Assembly: GCA_032718475.1 (NCBI GenBank)
Contig: JAUCBJ010003650.1
Coordinates: forward strand, 103,317 to 167,316
Source: Nemertoderma westbladi
Taxonomy: Eukaryota; Xenacoelomorpha; Nemertodermatida; Nemertodermatidae
DNA length: 64,000 bases
Direction of reading: 5' to 3'
Of this stretch, positions 25,276 through 35,989 are shown piece by piece. The position numbers and the translations under genes are program-made. The notes under the pieces were generated by a model, which had not been told where the DNA came from, searched no databases, and saw nothing but the letters and a program-made list of their open reading frames with translations. Each line of letters opens with the position of its first letter. Position 1 is the first letter of the stretch.

Positions 25276-26352
25276 GCTGGTGGCCAACATAACCATATTA
25301 ATGTTCCGGTGTTCCGTCCAGGAACGAGCCAATTGGTTCCTATCGTCAGTCCAAAACCTGTTAATGGATTCCGCAAGAGGCAGAAACTTATCTAATCTCT
25401 CGAGTTTCTTTAGATATTTAATAGTATCCGATTTACCTTTGAGTAGGACTTTGGCGCGAGGAATTCCTTGGAGTCCAATCGATAAACCGAGTTCCCTAAA
25501 CGCGAGTCTATATTCCGCGGGGAGGCCGTCCAAAGAGAAACTCTCTAAGCTGCGATAGGAAGCCTCTATAACGAAACCTAACAGAGTCGGATGTTCGTCT
25601 AAACAGCCTCGCGTTGCGAGAACCGAGAGTCGGTACATATCGCATAGCAACCCCCCAATACCCAGAGCGTCGTTAGTAACCCAGTTCTTTTCACGACATA
25701 TGGACGCGAGATCAGCGATCTCTTTAGATAAATTATCGGGGTGAGTCTCTAGGTAACTAACTAGTCCGTCTAGAGGATCGTGATGGCCCATGGAGTTCAC
25801 TAAAGGTTTACTAAGATCGATACTCATCTTCCAGTACATACGGAGTGAGTTTTGGGCGCTGGTTGCGTAAACAAACGCGTTGTGGGCCGCTCTAGCGAGC
25901 TCCAATGCGTTATCTTTGTACAGAGGATCACCAGTTACGGCGGACGCCGTGTTTAACGCGAACATCCACTTCGTTAAGTAATGGTAATACTGGCCGTCTG
26001 AGTCCCATTCGCTTTGGCGGTTACCCTCGGTGCATTCGGGGAGTTGTTTACCTATTCGTAACCCAGATCGACAGGGGTGCTGCAGGCCAACCTCGGGACT
26101 GTCTCCAGACAGCCACCCCGACCGGCCCCAAGGGTCGTCAGTTCTGTGTTTACCCAAGGTTGCATGGACTTGTTCTATTAAGTGTATAGCCTCCTTGTGG
26201 AATTGTTTGTCTTTGGTTATTGTTGCCAATTGGAATAGGTTGAGTACTGCGAATGCGTCCGTCCACAGGTAACGCTCCGGCGGCCTATCTGCTGGAGATA
26301 AATGCGTTATCGCAACAAATTGTTTCATTAATTCAGAAGCAACAACAGCCAT
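25246..26352 (-). CDS. Uncharacterised helical-toroid protein, bacterial-like, intronless
   Basis: The 368-residue protein has no introns and no signal peptide. Conserved-looking blocks are PERYLWTDAFAVLNLF (residues ~24-40), HATLGKHRTDD followed by a GRSGWLSG turn (~68-85), RQSEWDSDGQYYHYLTKWMF (~111-130), RMYWKMSIDLSKPLVNSMG (~171-189) and GHHDPLDGL (~189-197). The pattern of hairpin helices with aromatic and acidic clusters suggests an (alpha/alpha)-toroid, six-hairpin-glycosidase-like fold. From memory it resembles a conserved family of hypothetical proteins common in bacteria; I do not know its reaction. Acquisition by horizontal transfer or spread inside a mobile element are both possible. 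Its last codons lie in the inverted-repeat arm, and the frame is intact, which argues for recent function. Confidence 0.75.
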   Translation of the reverse strand: MAVVASELMKQFVAITHLSPADRPPERYLWTDAFAVLNLFQLATITKDKQFHKEAIHLIEQVHATLGKHRTDDPWGRSGWLSGDSPEVGLQHPCRSGLRIGKQLPECTEGNRQSEWDSDGQYYHYLTKWMFALNTASAVTGDPLYKDNALELARAAHNAFVYATSAQNSLRMYWKMSIDLSKPLVNSMGHHDPLDGLVSYLETHPDNLSKEIADLASICREKNWVTNDALGIGGLLCDMYRLSVLATRGCLDEHPTLLGFVIEASYRSLESFSLDGLPAEYRLAFRELGLSIGLQGIPRAKVLLKGKSDTIKYLKKLERLDKFLPLAESINRFWTDDRNQLARSWTEHRNINMVMLATSLLPTAFFRN

Positions 26353-26560
26353 AATGGTAACGATTGATGAATTACTGCACGGTACCTCTGCAGCTCTGTA
26401 CCTACGGTACCGGTACTCTTTTGTCGAAATTATTGAATAGGCCTATTTCAGACTGACACACGTAACCTAGTGATCTACTGATTAGATCTACTGTACCTAT
26501 ATCTATAACGCGGGATCTCAGGACATACTTTGCATACAGCTGCATTAAAAATGAATTTTT

Positions 26561-26720
26561 TCTACCAACCGCCTTCTTAAGGAATTAGTCACACTTCACT
26601 TATTCCTATTAAACTATCCCTAATAATACTCTTTTTATTTTATCGATTAGTTTGGGATTTGTTTGGTCGTTGGAAATTAACGTAATTAAGTGACAGGAAT
26701 AATAATATAAACGTAAGAGA
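26561..26720. repeat. Innermost inverted-repeat arm (right)
   Basis: Inverted partner of 25116-25275. On the plus strand it reads CTACCAACCGCCTTCTTAAG followed by GAATTAG, which is the 3' end of the neighbouring gene with Leu for Phe at one codon and the same stop. It is a fragment and not a gene. Confidence 0.9.
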
Positions 26721-26721
26721 G

Positions 26722-27030
26722 GTAAATAAAGTATAGCTTTACGTAAGGAAGGTAAATAAAGTATTACTTTATGTAAGATAAGTAAATAAAGTATTATTTA
26801 CGTACGTTAGGCACTTTGTTATAGTGTCTATAATTGTGTTTGTATTTCTGAAGGTTTTTTATTATTTTGTGAATAAATGAGGCTTGTAAAGTATAAAAAA
26901 ATAAAAAATTTACGTACGGCTGTACGGAGTTAAATATAGTATTACTTTATGTGATGGAGGTAAATAAAGTATTACTTTACGTAAGGGAGGTAAATAAAGT
27001 ACTAATGTACGTAAGATAAGTAAATAAAGT
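26722..27030. repeat. 30-bp minisatellite (right arm, inverted)
   Basis: Units GGTAAATAAAGTATTACTTT and ACGTAAGGGA are the reverse complement of the left-arm array at 23688-25130. Only about five or six copies remain, interrupted by unrelated AT-rich sequence at about 26800-26940. Confidence 0.8.
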
Positions 27031-27105
27031 ATTACATAAATAATCAGCAACTGAAGCTCCGCAGGTGATTAATAATTAATTCAATAATATTTTAACAATG
27101 AAAAG

Positions 27106-27190
27106 TGATGTAAGTAAGGCAAGTGACTAATAAATTAAAGCCATAGTTAATCCCGAAAAGTGATGTAAGTAAGGCAAGTGACTAATAAAT
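27106..27190. repeat. Tandem duplication of a ~56-bp segment
   Basis: AAGTGATGTAAGTAAGGCAA and the following GTGACTAATAAATTAAAGCC occur twice in succession, separated by ATAGTTAATCCCGA. Confidence 0.8.
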
Positions 27191-27365
27191 TAAAGCCAAC
27201 ACTATCAACTTTTTTATTGAGGCGTTTAATTATTATTGTTATTGACTTTCACGTTGAGGGTTCGAAACCTACTCATATTTCTATATTTTTGAAAATTTGA
27301 TTAGCATTAGGATTTTGGTGGGTGTGCAATATGATTTAGTAAAATTGGAATTAGTAAAAGTATGT

Positions 27366-27468
27366 TAGTGTTTAAACGGGATCCCGATCCCGAAATCACC
27401 GGGATCCCGGTGTAAAATACAATCCCAATCCTGGAAATCCCGAAAAGTGTGATCCCGTTTAAACACTA
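27366..27468. repeat. ~100-bp hairpin element (right copy)
   Basis: TAGTGTTTAAACGGGATC at one end and GATCCCGTTTAAACACTA at the other form perfect inverted termini. The interior repeats CCGGGATCCCGG-like palindromes. It is the mirror copy of 23490-23582. Confidence 0.7.
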
Positions 27469-27474
27469 AGTTGG

Positions 27475-27545
27475 GAGAGAGTGGGACTTGGAATCTCTAG
27501 GTGCCGAGTTCAATCCCACTTTCCGGTGAATTGTTTGTCTGAATA
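27475..27545 (+). repeat. tRNA-derived SINE fragment
   Basis: Contains GGGACTTGGAATCTCTAGGT and the B-box-like GAGTTCAATCCC. The A-box half is missing relative to 23093-23168. Confidence 0.55.
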
Positions 27546-27902
27546 TTAAACAATAAAGGAGGCAAATGATATATTTTATTAATTATCCCATAAATAATAT
27601 GGAGTAACCGAAATAGCTGATTTAAAATGAGTAAATATTAATATATTCAAAGGAATATATATTAAAAGTGGCGTGTTTGGGGGTGTGCTTACTGCTTAGC
27701 AATCACACATCTAACACTTACTTTGTCAGCCGTAGTGAACAAAAGATTACTCCCAGAAATATATAACCTCTTCTATTAACTCTCGTTTACTGCGTTAGTG
27801 TTAGAATAATGTGCCACTGTAACCGGGTGATTACAAAACAAAAACTAAAGACCTGTACAAAACACATGTGGTAACTACTCCTTTACTAACCTGCCCCTGT
27901 AT

Positions 27903-27981
27903 AAATGGCAATGGGACCTAACGCAACTTTACCTCTTTGTTTTGTAGAGGTCCCAAACAGCGTTAGGTCCCATTGCCATTT
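27903..27981. repeat. Perfect 22-bp inverted repeat with 35-nt loop
   Basis: AAATGGCAATGGGACCTAAC (27903 onward) and its exact complement ending at 27981 flank a loop with TTTGTTTTGTAGAGG. It lies amid several copies of the dispersed motif TAACCTGCTCCTTT (either strand). This could be a small hairpin transposon. Confidence 0.7.
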
Positions 27982-28252
27982 AAAGGAACAGGTTAGTAAA
28001 GGAGCAGGTTACAGAGGCGTGATTGGGGAACCAAAACAATAAACGAAAGTTAACACATGTTACAAAATGATGCAGGTTACTTAATTGGGTCTTTGGTCTT
28101 TGTTTTGTACTCACCCCACTGTAACCTGCTCCTTTCCCACAATTGATATATTAAATTCCGAGTTCGGATTTCTGTCCACCACCCACGCCCCCCCCCCCCC
28201 CCCCCCTCCCCCCATCCCCATGTCTCAGAAAAAGGAACCTTTGGGTTGCCCT

Positions 28253-29463
28253 CTTTTATAAACATTGGTTGTACCCACCACACTGTCAGTGACATCACGA
28301 GTGACCCCCCCCCCTCCCCCCCCCCCCCCCCCCTACCCGACCCGCTGACAATTAAATTCGTTGCATATTATCCAAAACATGTTTGAATCAAAGCATAAAC
28401 AAATTGCCACAATATTAGTGACTAAATTATTACAATATTTAATAGCTACTAATAATAAAATAGCAACGTAATCACATAGATTATTACGGTATAATTAATT
28501 AATTAGTTAATTAATTGAAGATTAAATTTATAATAAATTATTGCAACTTATAAATACAGCCGGTATAAATTTACTCAAAACCAGGCACTAACGGAGGGAG
28601 TAAAAAATAGAAAACCCCAAATACCAATAATAACTTTAGTGATATTTATTGACTACTATCAGTTTATTGTGCAAAAAAATCCACAAAGGCAACAACTAGC
28701 TGAAAAACCATAACATTTCAGTCTCATTCCAAATGTTATCAATTTTTTTACAGGATGGGAAGAAATTTGTTTACAAAAACGTAAACCAATAATGTAATCT
28801 TAATGAATTAGTGATAGCCCAATACATCAAGAGTGATGTATACAAAATATATTTAATAAGTTCATCAATGGGTGTTGGTTGGCCTTTGTTATTAATTAAT
28901 TGTAATAATTCCCACATTCTTTCAATAATTTATAACCAATAAATCTGTAGTTAGAATGAAATAATTATAGGCTTGTGACTCATTGTAACACATGTAACGA
29001 CATACGAATAACAATTATTTATTCTAAAATTAACAATAAAAATTATAGAAAAATAAATTTAATAAATACGGAAGTTTAACGCGGAATATATTTCATTTTA
29101 TCATGACGTCATAATATATTACAGGTATTATTGGCATAACGTGTTAATAAGATTACCATCAATAACGATTAATAGTCATCATTAATATAGTAATTAGAAT
29201 AATATCATTAATTACAGTATATTGGCTTGGCATTAAAAAGGAGCTTAACTGCTTTTTTAAACTGAGAAAAACGCATATTTTTCCAGCCAAAATGTCATCA
29301 CACTAAATAGAAACTTTAAAACCAACCGTTTAAAAGGAGCTCCTGTAACTCAATATTTGAGTGATGAATTTGAGTTAGCTACCCTTAAACGGTTCCGTTT
29401 AAAAGGAGCTAACTTTGAGTTATATATCAATGTTTGAGTTAGCCGTTTTTAAATGGTGCCATT
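28253..29463. other. AT-rich non-coding region
   Basis: Contains C-homopolymer runs at about 28186-28206 and 28306-28333 and otherwise AT-rich sequence. From about 29230 a motif TTTAAAAGGAGCT recurs every ~70 bp, with AACTC / GAGTTAGC flanks, leading into the 63-bp array. No gene seen. Confidence 0.5.
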
Positions 29464-30192
29464 TATAAAAGGAGCTATGAATGGGAGAATCTTTTAGGCT
29501 CGTTAAGCCAAGGAATGCCTGTTCACCACCATGGGTGATCTTCCGCAGTAAACCCTTCCACTCTGTTTCCTAAAGGAATGCCTGTTCACCACCATGGGTG
29601 ATCTTCCGCAGTAAACCCTTCCACTCTGTTTCCTAAAGGAATGCCTGTTCACCACCATGGGTGATCTTCCGCAGTAAACCCTTCCACTCTGTTTCCTAAA
29701 GGAATGCCTGTTCACCACCATGGGTGATCTTCCGCAGTAAACCCTTCCACTCTGTTTCCTAAAGGAATGCCTGTTCACCACCATGGGTGATCTTCCGCAG
29801 TAAACCCCTCCACTCTGTTTCCTAAAGGAATGCCTGTTCACCACCATGGGTGATCTTCCACAGTAAACCCTTCCACTCTGTTTCCTAAAGGCCTAAAGGA
29901 ATGCCTGTCCACCACCATGGGTGATCTTCCGCAGTAAACCCTTCCACTCTGTTTCCTAAAGGAATGCCTGTTCACCACCGGTGATCTTCCACAGTAAACC
30001 CTTCCACTCTGTTTCCTAAAGGCCTAAAGGAATGCCTGTCCACCACCATGGGTGATCTTCCACAGTAAACCCTTCCACTCTGTTTCCTAAAGGCCTAAAG
30101 GAATGCCTGTCCACCACCATGGGTGATCTTCCACAGTAAACCCTTCACTCTGTTTCCCAAGTTGCCTTGGTTCCCTTGATAAAAGGAGCTAT
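29464..30192. repeat. 63-bp minisatellite, about 10 copies
   Basis: The unit begins GGAATGCCTGTTCACCACCA and ends TCTGTTTCCTAAA. Later units gain a GGCCTAAA insertion. Both flanks carry ATAAAAGGAGCTAT (29464-29477 and 30179-30192), which could be a target-site duplication, although the same motif also recurs upstream. A 114-residue minus-strand frame here (29503-29847) reflects a period divisible by three and is not a gene. Confidence 0.9.
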
Positions 30193-33130
30193 ATATTATA
30201 TTATTATATTATATAACTGAAAATTTGTAGAAATATTTTGAGTTATTGGAATTCCTATTCAAAATGATAAAATGTAATTAAATTAAATTTCTTATACAGG
30301 CTATAAATATTAAATTGATATACAATCATCACACCAAATAGTAACAATCGATGTCAAATTTTATCAGCTATCTGATGCCTGGTGGTATAAATAACTCATT
30401 TTTTTTTTCAAAAATTCGAGTTAGCGCCATTTTAATGCCATGCGATGCAATATTAAGTATTATTTATTAATATTAGTATTAATAATACTCTGATTTGATG
30501 CTTACCAAAACGATAGCCAACACCATAAGTGTTAAATAAGGTTCCAAAATTGTGGAGATACTTACAGGATATTGTTGAAAATAACAAGTAATACTGGAAT
30601 TATCAAATATTTTTCAATACATCAATCAGTATACTACTATACAAGTAGAAACTGATATACTGCAGAATTAACAATAAATTATAATATATACATTAGCCTA
30701 AAATAAATTACAATAATATTCTAACAATAAATTACTATTAAATATATATCAATCAATGCAATAACCTAAAATTGTTTAAAAAAAAATTAATTATTGGGAA
30801 CACTGAACTAAGTTTTCCCGGAAACAAACATTACACAAGCAGAACAGACCAAAATATCGAACAAACACCCGGTGATGCATTCAACAATACCATGAAGAGC
30901 GGTCATTTCAGATGGAAAATAACTTTTCATGCCTTTTTATTACCGATTTGCCCTATTTTCCATTTAACTATATTCTTTATTTGCGTTTTCAGTACACTTA
31001 TAAAGTTATGATTTATGTTTTATGCAGAGAGGGTTGGAGTTGCGTATTGATAGGCTGACCGAACTATTAAATAGGGTAAAAAAGAGTAAAAAAAAAATGC
31101 TGAAAAGTAGCGAACTTCATCCATCCATCCTGTCTATTAATTAACCTTCCCTATAGGGAACACTGTCGATCGAACTGCTTATAATATTACAAAGAAACGA
31201 TTATTATCTTTGAAGAAATTGAAAGAATTCTGGATATTGCTGATCAATCCAAAATCAACCATTACCCACACATACATACTGTATTTTTGTAGTGCGATAT
31301 AAAATTTATAAGCTAAAAATTGTAAATGTAAAATTGATTTATACGAACTGTTATTATGCACGATTATCTCTATTTATGTGGGGCGAGCCACGAACTATAT
31401 GAACCTTAGCATGCATGCGTTTAGTACAAATTGGTAAGATATGTTTGTCCGTCTGTCTTTCGCATTGGATCAATGTTTGGAATCTTGTTCAGTAACTGTA
31501 GATAATATTTTTAGAAAATTGTATATATTACAGCCAAATTAATTAAAGATTCGCTCAAATATCCTGCAAAGCGCGATCTAAGTTTACCCGTGTTACACAT
31601 GTTACTAAAACTACTGCACTGTATTCTAAGGTTCAATAATCTGGCCTGAGCAACTTGTTAGTACAAATGACAAAAGCATTTTCTGTTCAGTTATAAATTA
31701 TCCAATAATTTTGCCAATATTTTAGAATGATATACTTGTATGACAAAATATCAAGTTATTTTAACGGAGGGATTATTAGGGGTGGGTATGTATAATGAAC
31801 AGTATACATTTTCATAACCCATTAAACAATACAGGTGGTAAAGAGTTGCACTAATTGGCGCATTAAACTTTATAAAAACTTATTAAATTATATTATATTA
31901 AATAAAATTTCCACGAAGAAATACATACAGAATGTGATACTTAATTAATATTAGGATGTTATAAAAACTACTATATAATATATTTTTTGGACTTAATAAT
32001 TGATATATAACTTTTGGATATTTTTTAATATATAACCTACTAACAGACACGGTGCTGGAAGTATTTACGTCGAAACAACACCAAAATCAGTGTTTTAAAG
32101 GGCCAATTCTGTCCAAGAAATAAAACACATTGTTCCAAAGAATTTGTGCTCTAAAAGTGGGGCATTGTGTGTAACAAAATAAAAATAATAGGAAATTATA
32201 AAGTAAATTAACAGAAAATATAAATTGTTTTATAAATAAATAAAAATAATTAATAGTTTATAAACTACGGAAATGTGCTCAAGGTTTGTTTCAGAAAGTT
32301 GAATTAGAAAAATAATAATTAAGTAAGTAATAGGCATAGAGATACAACTATAATTTTGAAACAACTATAATATAAAAACTAAATTAATACCCTTCAGAAC
32401 TAATAATTAATTGTTATATTTTATTATGTCATATGATCACATTATAATCATTTGTAATTAAAATAAATTAATAATAATAATAAAATAACAAACTATGAAT
32501 ATAATTTTGGGAAATCAATTTTGGACAGAATCAGCCCCTAATGATCCGATACAATCCAAATACATTTATTTATAAGCTGATAAACTTTAACCGAGTGAAA
32601 TAATCACAACTAAGTGACAGTATTACTGCTTCTGTGAATTATACAGGATCGATTAATTAATTATTAAGAAGGATAAAACTTCATGCAGTAATCGTCTAGG
32701 TCGTTCATGTGTGAACATTGAATATGCAACAATACAGCGATACCGACAAACCGAGTGTTTCTATTGTCATACTATAATATTGTCATTATTCTTCCATTTG
32801 AGGAAGAATAATCCCAAAAATTTTAAAAATGACAGACCCCGAAGGCCAAGACACCAACGTCTGCTAAGTCAATGTGAAGGTAGGTTACCTTGAAGGCCTT
32901 GAAGAGACAGAAGTCGGTAAATGCTGGTTGATACCTAATAATGCTGCATATTAACCTGGATCTGTTCAACCGTATGTAGAATCTCATTAAGGATCTAGTA
33001 GAGAGACTCTAGCATGGCAATCAAAATTATTTCCTTGAAAGGATTCAATAAATTGGAGTTGAGCTGTTCATGTAAACGTAATTAATGATTTAATATTCTG
33101 GTTTTGTTCAGAAATGGAAAAAATTAGGAA
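30193..33130. other. AT-rich region without recognised genes
   Basis: About 2.9 kb of AT-rich sequence. Only short random frames are present (for example 79 residues at 30772). A GGGGCGAGCCACGAAC dispersed-repeat end occurs at about 31380. No exon, RNA gene or long repeat was recognised. Confidence 0.5.
31378..31500 (+). repeat. Dispersed repeat with GGGGCGAGCCAC end
   Basis: Starts TGGGGCGAGCCACGAAC and continues with TTAGCATGCATG and a TGTCCGTCTGTCTTTC stretch. The reverse complement of about 39830-39944 starts identically and also has repeated GTCTGTC about 70 bp in. Confidence 0.45.
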
Positions 33131-33140
33131 ACACCTCACC

Positions 33141-33205
33141 GGGGGTTGAACCAGCGCTATACGTACGTTTCGGCCTAACAGGCCTCATCAGTAACTTCAA
33201 CCCCC
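33141..33205 (-). ncRNA. Type I hammerhead ribozyme
   Basis: On the minus strand the conserved core CUGAUGA is followed by stem II GGCC-UGUUA-GGCC, then GAAA. Stem III starts ACGU-ACGU and is very short. Cleavage is predicted after the A at 33160. Stem I has a 4-bp proximal helix (GUUA with UAGC), an internal loop, and a perfect 10-bp distal helix (GGGGGUUGAA with UUCAACCCCC). All invariant core positions are present. Minimal type I hammerheads with tiny stem III are known from Penelope-like elements and retrozymes, where they process tandem transcripts as dimers. Only one copy is seen here, on the strand opposite the adjacent RTE remnant. Confidence 0.88.
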
Positions 33206-33254
33206 GTAGATGTCTTTCCTCATTTTTCAATTTCTTAACAAAACCATAATAATA

Positions 33255-34735
33255 TTACTTCCTTAAAAGGAATTGCAGAAACAGTTCCTGTACACCGTCG
33301 AGACAAGAAAAAGGCCCCCTGGACTGACCACAGAATTCAAAAATGCCGAAATGACCTCTCTAAGGAGCAGAATGAGTCCCGTCGACTCGGGCACACGGAG
33401 AAAGCCAAGGATGCAGTTAAGGCTGCATCTAGGTCCCTTAACAGGCAGTACTCTGATAATCTGAAGGAGCTTATAAATAAGCAGGTTGATGCCAATAACA
33501 ATGCTGATGATAGCAGGGAATCAGCCCAGGCATGGAAATCAATAAACCTGCTCACTGGGAGGAAAAGCCAACCAACCACCAAGGTTAAGGCCGAATCTCC
33601 AGCTGAACGCTTCAATGGTTGGAAGGTCCACTTTGAGAAGCTCCTAAACAATGACAGCATATTGCTTTGAGGTACATCATACATCTGAGTCTAGGCTCAC
33701 AGATATTTCCATTAACATTTCCTTTGCTGAAATCAAGACAACTGCAATTAGAGCATCAAGACCAATCGTGGTACTAGAGTAGATTTTGTGTCTACTGCTG
33801 ATGGTGACACAGATCCATTCGACGTTTTATGGGGAGTCCTCCAGGGTGACACACTTGCACCATTCTTGTTCATAATTATGGTTGATTATGTCTTAAGACC
33901 ATCTCAATAAAGATGGGGTGATGGTAACACCCCCTACTGGCACAATAAGTATAGGTAATCCAGCAAGGTACCTTACTGATCTAGAGTCTAGACTTTGCTG
34001 ATGACCTAGGAGTGCAGTCAGAATCACTAGAGGGAGCCTAAAGGCCTCTCTGTTCTTTGGAACAGCCTGCTTCTTAGTGTTTGTCTTTTTGTAAACACCA
34101 AGAAGGGACATTGAACCTAGACAGCCCTCAAGAAATGTCTTACCGTAAGGGCATAAGCTCCAGGGATGGCTTGCTTGAGCACGTGGATGACTTCTGCTAC
34201 TTGGGATCATGGATCAGAAAGTTAGGTGAAGACCTTCGATACGTAAGGGGAAGGCATGGTTAGCATTGAATATAGTCTATCCACGTCTAAAACAGAATCT
34301 CAAGTTCGAATATTTATGGCTGTAGTAGTACCGCAGCAGTACTATTAAATGGAAGTCCATGCTGGGCTCTAACTGCTGAGGATACCAAATCCCTGGATGG
34401 CACTTTCACAAGAATGCTGCGCCGGGTTCACTGTGTCAAATACATAATGAACTATACAACATTGGAGGTGTTTCATTATTTTCCCCTAGCTTGACACTTG
34501 AACGGAACCGCCTCCGCTTTGCAGGACATTGTTTTCGCATCAGATCAGCCTGTTCATGGCCTTGTGCTACGGCAACCTGGATGTCAGACGAAGTGGCCAC
34601 TCAAAAACTTTCCTTCCTCGTCTTCTCTCTTAGATAGGCCCTGGAAAATGTATGGCTGGTCGGGTGATATGGGTGCGGCCTTAGTTCTAGGTCTGTCGGG
34701 ATTGAACCACAGTGCAGGCCGATCGTGTTGAAAGA
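33255..34735 (+). pseudogene. Degenerate RTE-type non-LTR retrotransposon fragment
   Basis: Translation in shifting frames gives the linker before the reverse transcriptase (KAPWTDHRIQKCRNDLS, AWKSINLLTGRKS, FNGWKVHFEKLLNN). Then come the RT motifs GVLQGDTLAPFLF and DFADDLG. The thumb-side VDDFCYLGSWI and the C-terminal TKSLDGTFTRMLRRVH and SDQPVHGLVL follow. Stops, frameshifts and a deletion between about 33670 and 33790 make it inactive. RTE elements copy themselves by target-primed reverse transcription. The apurinic endonuclease half is absent. Confidence 0.85.
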
Positions 34736-34739
34736 TAAA

Positions 34740-35534
34740 AATAAAAACGGAAAATTGTATATTATTAATTTCATAAAATTTGAAAACATTTAACAAAAAT
34801 ATTCCCAATAACTAAATTTGCATTTTATCAGCAACGATTAATTGTTTTCGTAATTAAAAACCCACGAAGACACATAAATGACTACCTCACAAATGTAAAA
34901 TATAGACCTAGAGGCGGAACAAATATGTTGAAATTCGAATATATATTTTTTATAGTTTCGGAGTGCAATAAAAATTTGATGAATAAATAGATTTAAAAAA
35001 AAAAAGGAACATACAATTTTATTTCATAATAAAATTTTCAATTTTATCTTAGTTGTATCTGACACAAAAACACAAAAATCGTGGTTCGGTTAGTGTATGA
35101 ATAAGGCGCATTACGGACATGTATAGTTGACTATAAGGCATATATACATTTCACACATTTTAACACGAAAACGTAAAATTTATACTATATTGCGATTTTG
35201 TCATAATGAACTTTGGTATTCTGCAAGTGACGAAAATCTAGTTTAAACTGCACGTGTGCTACCACATAAATAGGTATAACGTAATATGTTACAAAATAAT
35301 CAGTTTAAAGGGTTAAATATTATAATATTCACCTAGGGGAGAGGGGTTAGGTTTGTGCGAATATAATAGCACCGACTTTGGATATGTTAAATGCGAATAT
35401 ATTCGCAAATCGTAAATAGATAGAATCTGCGAATATATTTGCATCTGAGAGGAATAGATTCCTATATAAGTTAAAAAGGGATTGGGATTATATTTATATT
35501 AAAATTGGGTCGTTTTAGAATTCTATAAATACCG
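34740..35534. other. AT-rich non-coding stretch 3' of the ATP8B gene
   Basis: Presumed 3' UTR and downstream DNA of the ATP8B gene on the minus strand. A palindromic GCGAATATATTCGC is at about 35390. No gene recognised. Confidence 0.45.
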
Positions 35535-35873
35535 TCACACAGGGGTTATTGTGTTAGAGGAATTTCTTCCTCCCTTCCAATCGATGTTCTCCGTTCCGGG
35601 GGTGTTTATTCCGCTCGTTCCGTCGGTAGGAACTCTTAGACTCCCTTGGGAGTCGCCATGGGCACCGGGTTGGTTCCGCCGACGGCCGCTAGCGGCGCGC
35701 GCAGAGCGACCGGCCACGCTGAGACGACGGGATATGTCTTCCGGGGCCGTAGACAGGTTGGCGCCGCTGGTGATAAGTTCCCCGAAGCCGGGGGTGTGCG
35801 AGTAGGCGTAGCCGGTGCGAACGGAGGCCCGGCGGGTGGAGGGGCGACTGGTAAACGCCCGTCGGACCGCGAG
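35535..35873 (-). CDS. ATP8B: ATP8B last coding exon (C-terminal cytosolic tail)
   Basis: Starts after TTTCAG in phase 0 and encodes 112 residues ending at TGA. The tail has SRPSTRRASVRTGYAYSHTP then GFGELI, matching the conserved GY-F-S-GFGELI tail segment of ATP8B proteins, which occupies the cytosolic cleft in autoinhibited P4-ATPases. The rest is Ser/Gly/Arg-rich and disordered. The exon is GC-rich compared with its surroundings. Confidence 0.85.
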   Translation of the reverse strand, partial: LAVRRAFTSRPSTRRASVRTGYAYSHTPGFGELITSGANLSTAPEDISRRLSVAGRSARAASGRRRNQPGAHGDSQGSLRVPTDGTSGINTPGTENIDWKGGRNSSNTITPV

Positions 35874-35989
35874 CTGAAAGGAAAACAATCGATTAATACG
35901 AACCGGAGAATTTCGTCAAATGAGTTTTTTATGGGTCGTAATTTGACGGCGTCTTTCAGCTAAAATATTATATTATCGAAGGAACTTAA

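Larger units (their letters stand above)
20955..28252. mobile_element. Large nested inverted-repeat structure enclosing an intronless gene
   Basis: Left-arm segments reappear in reverse order and orientation on the right. The outermost is GGTTCCTTTTTCTGAGACAT followed by a G-tract (about 20970 versus 28240). Next comes the CTCGTTTACTGCGTTAGTGT block (about 21105 versus 27785), then a CACCCCC-AAACAC block (21220 versus 27680). These are followed by a tRNA-like segment (23095 versus 27540), a ~95-bp hairpin element (23490-23582 versus 27366-27468), the 30-bp TTTACC array (23688-25130 versus 26722-27030), and a ~160-bp innermost arm (25116-25275 versus 26561-26720). The left arm is longer because of later insertions and a longer array. 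The left edge CAGGGGCATCCAGAAGG resembles a hAT-type terminus, but no matching target-site duplication was found. It could be a composite or foldback transposon, or a segmental inverted duplication. Confidence 0.75.

Noticed and set aside
25280-26272. Plus-strand frames of 80-94 residues
   Set aside because: Shadows of the 368-residue minus-strand gene.
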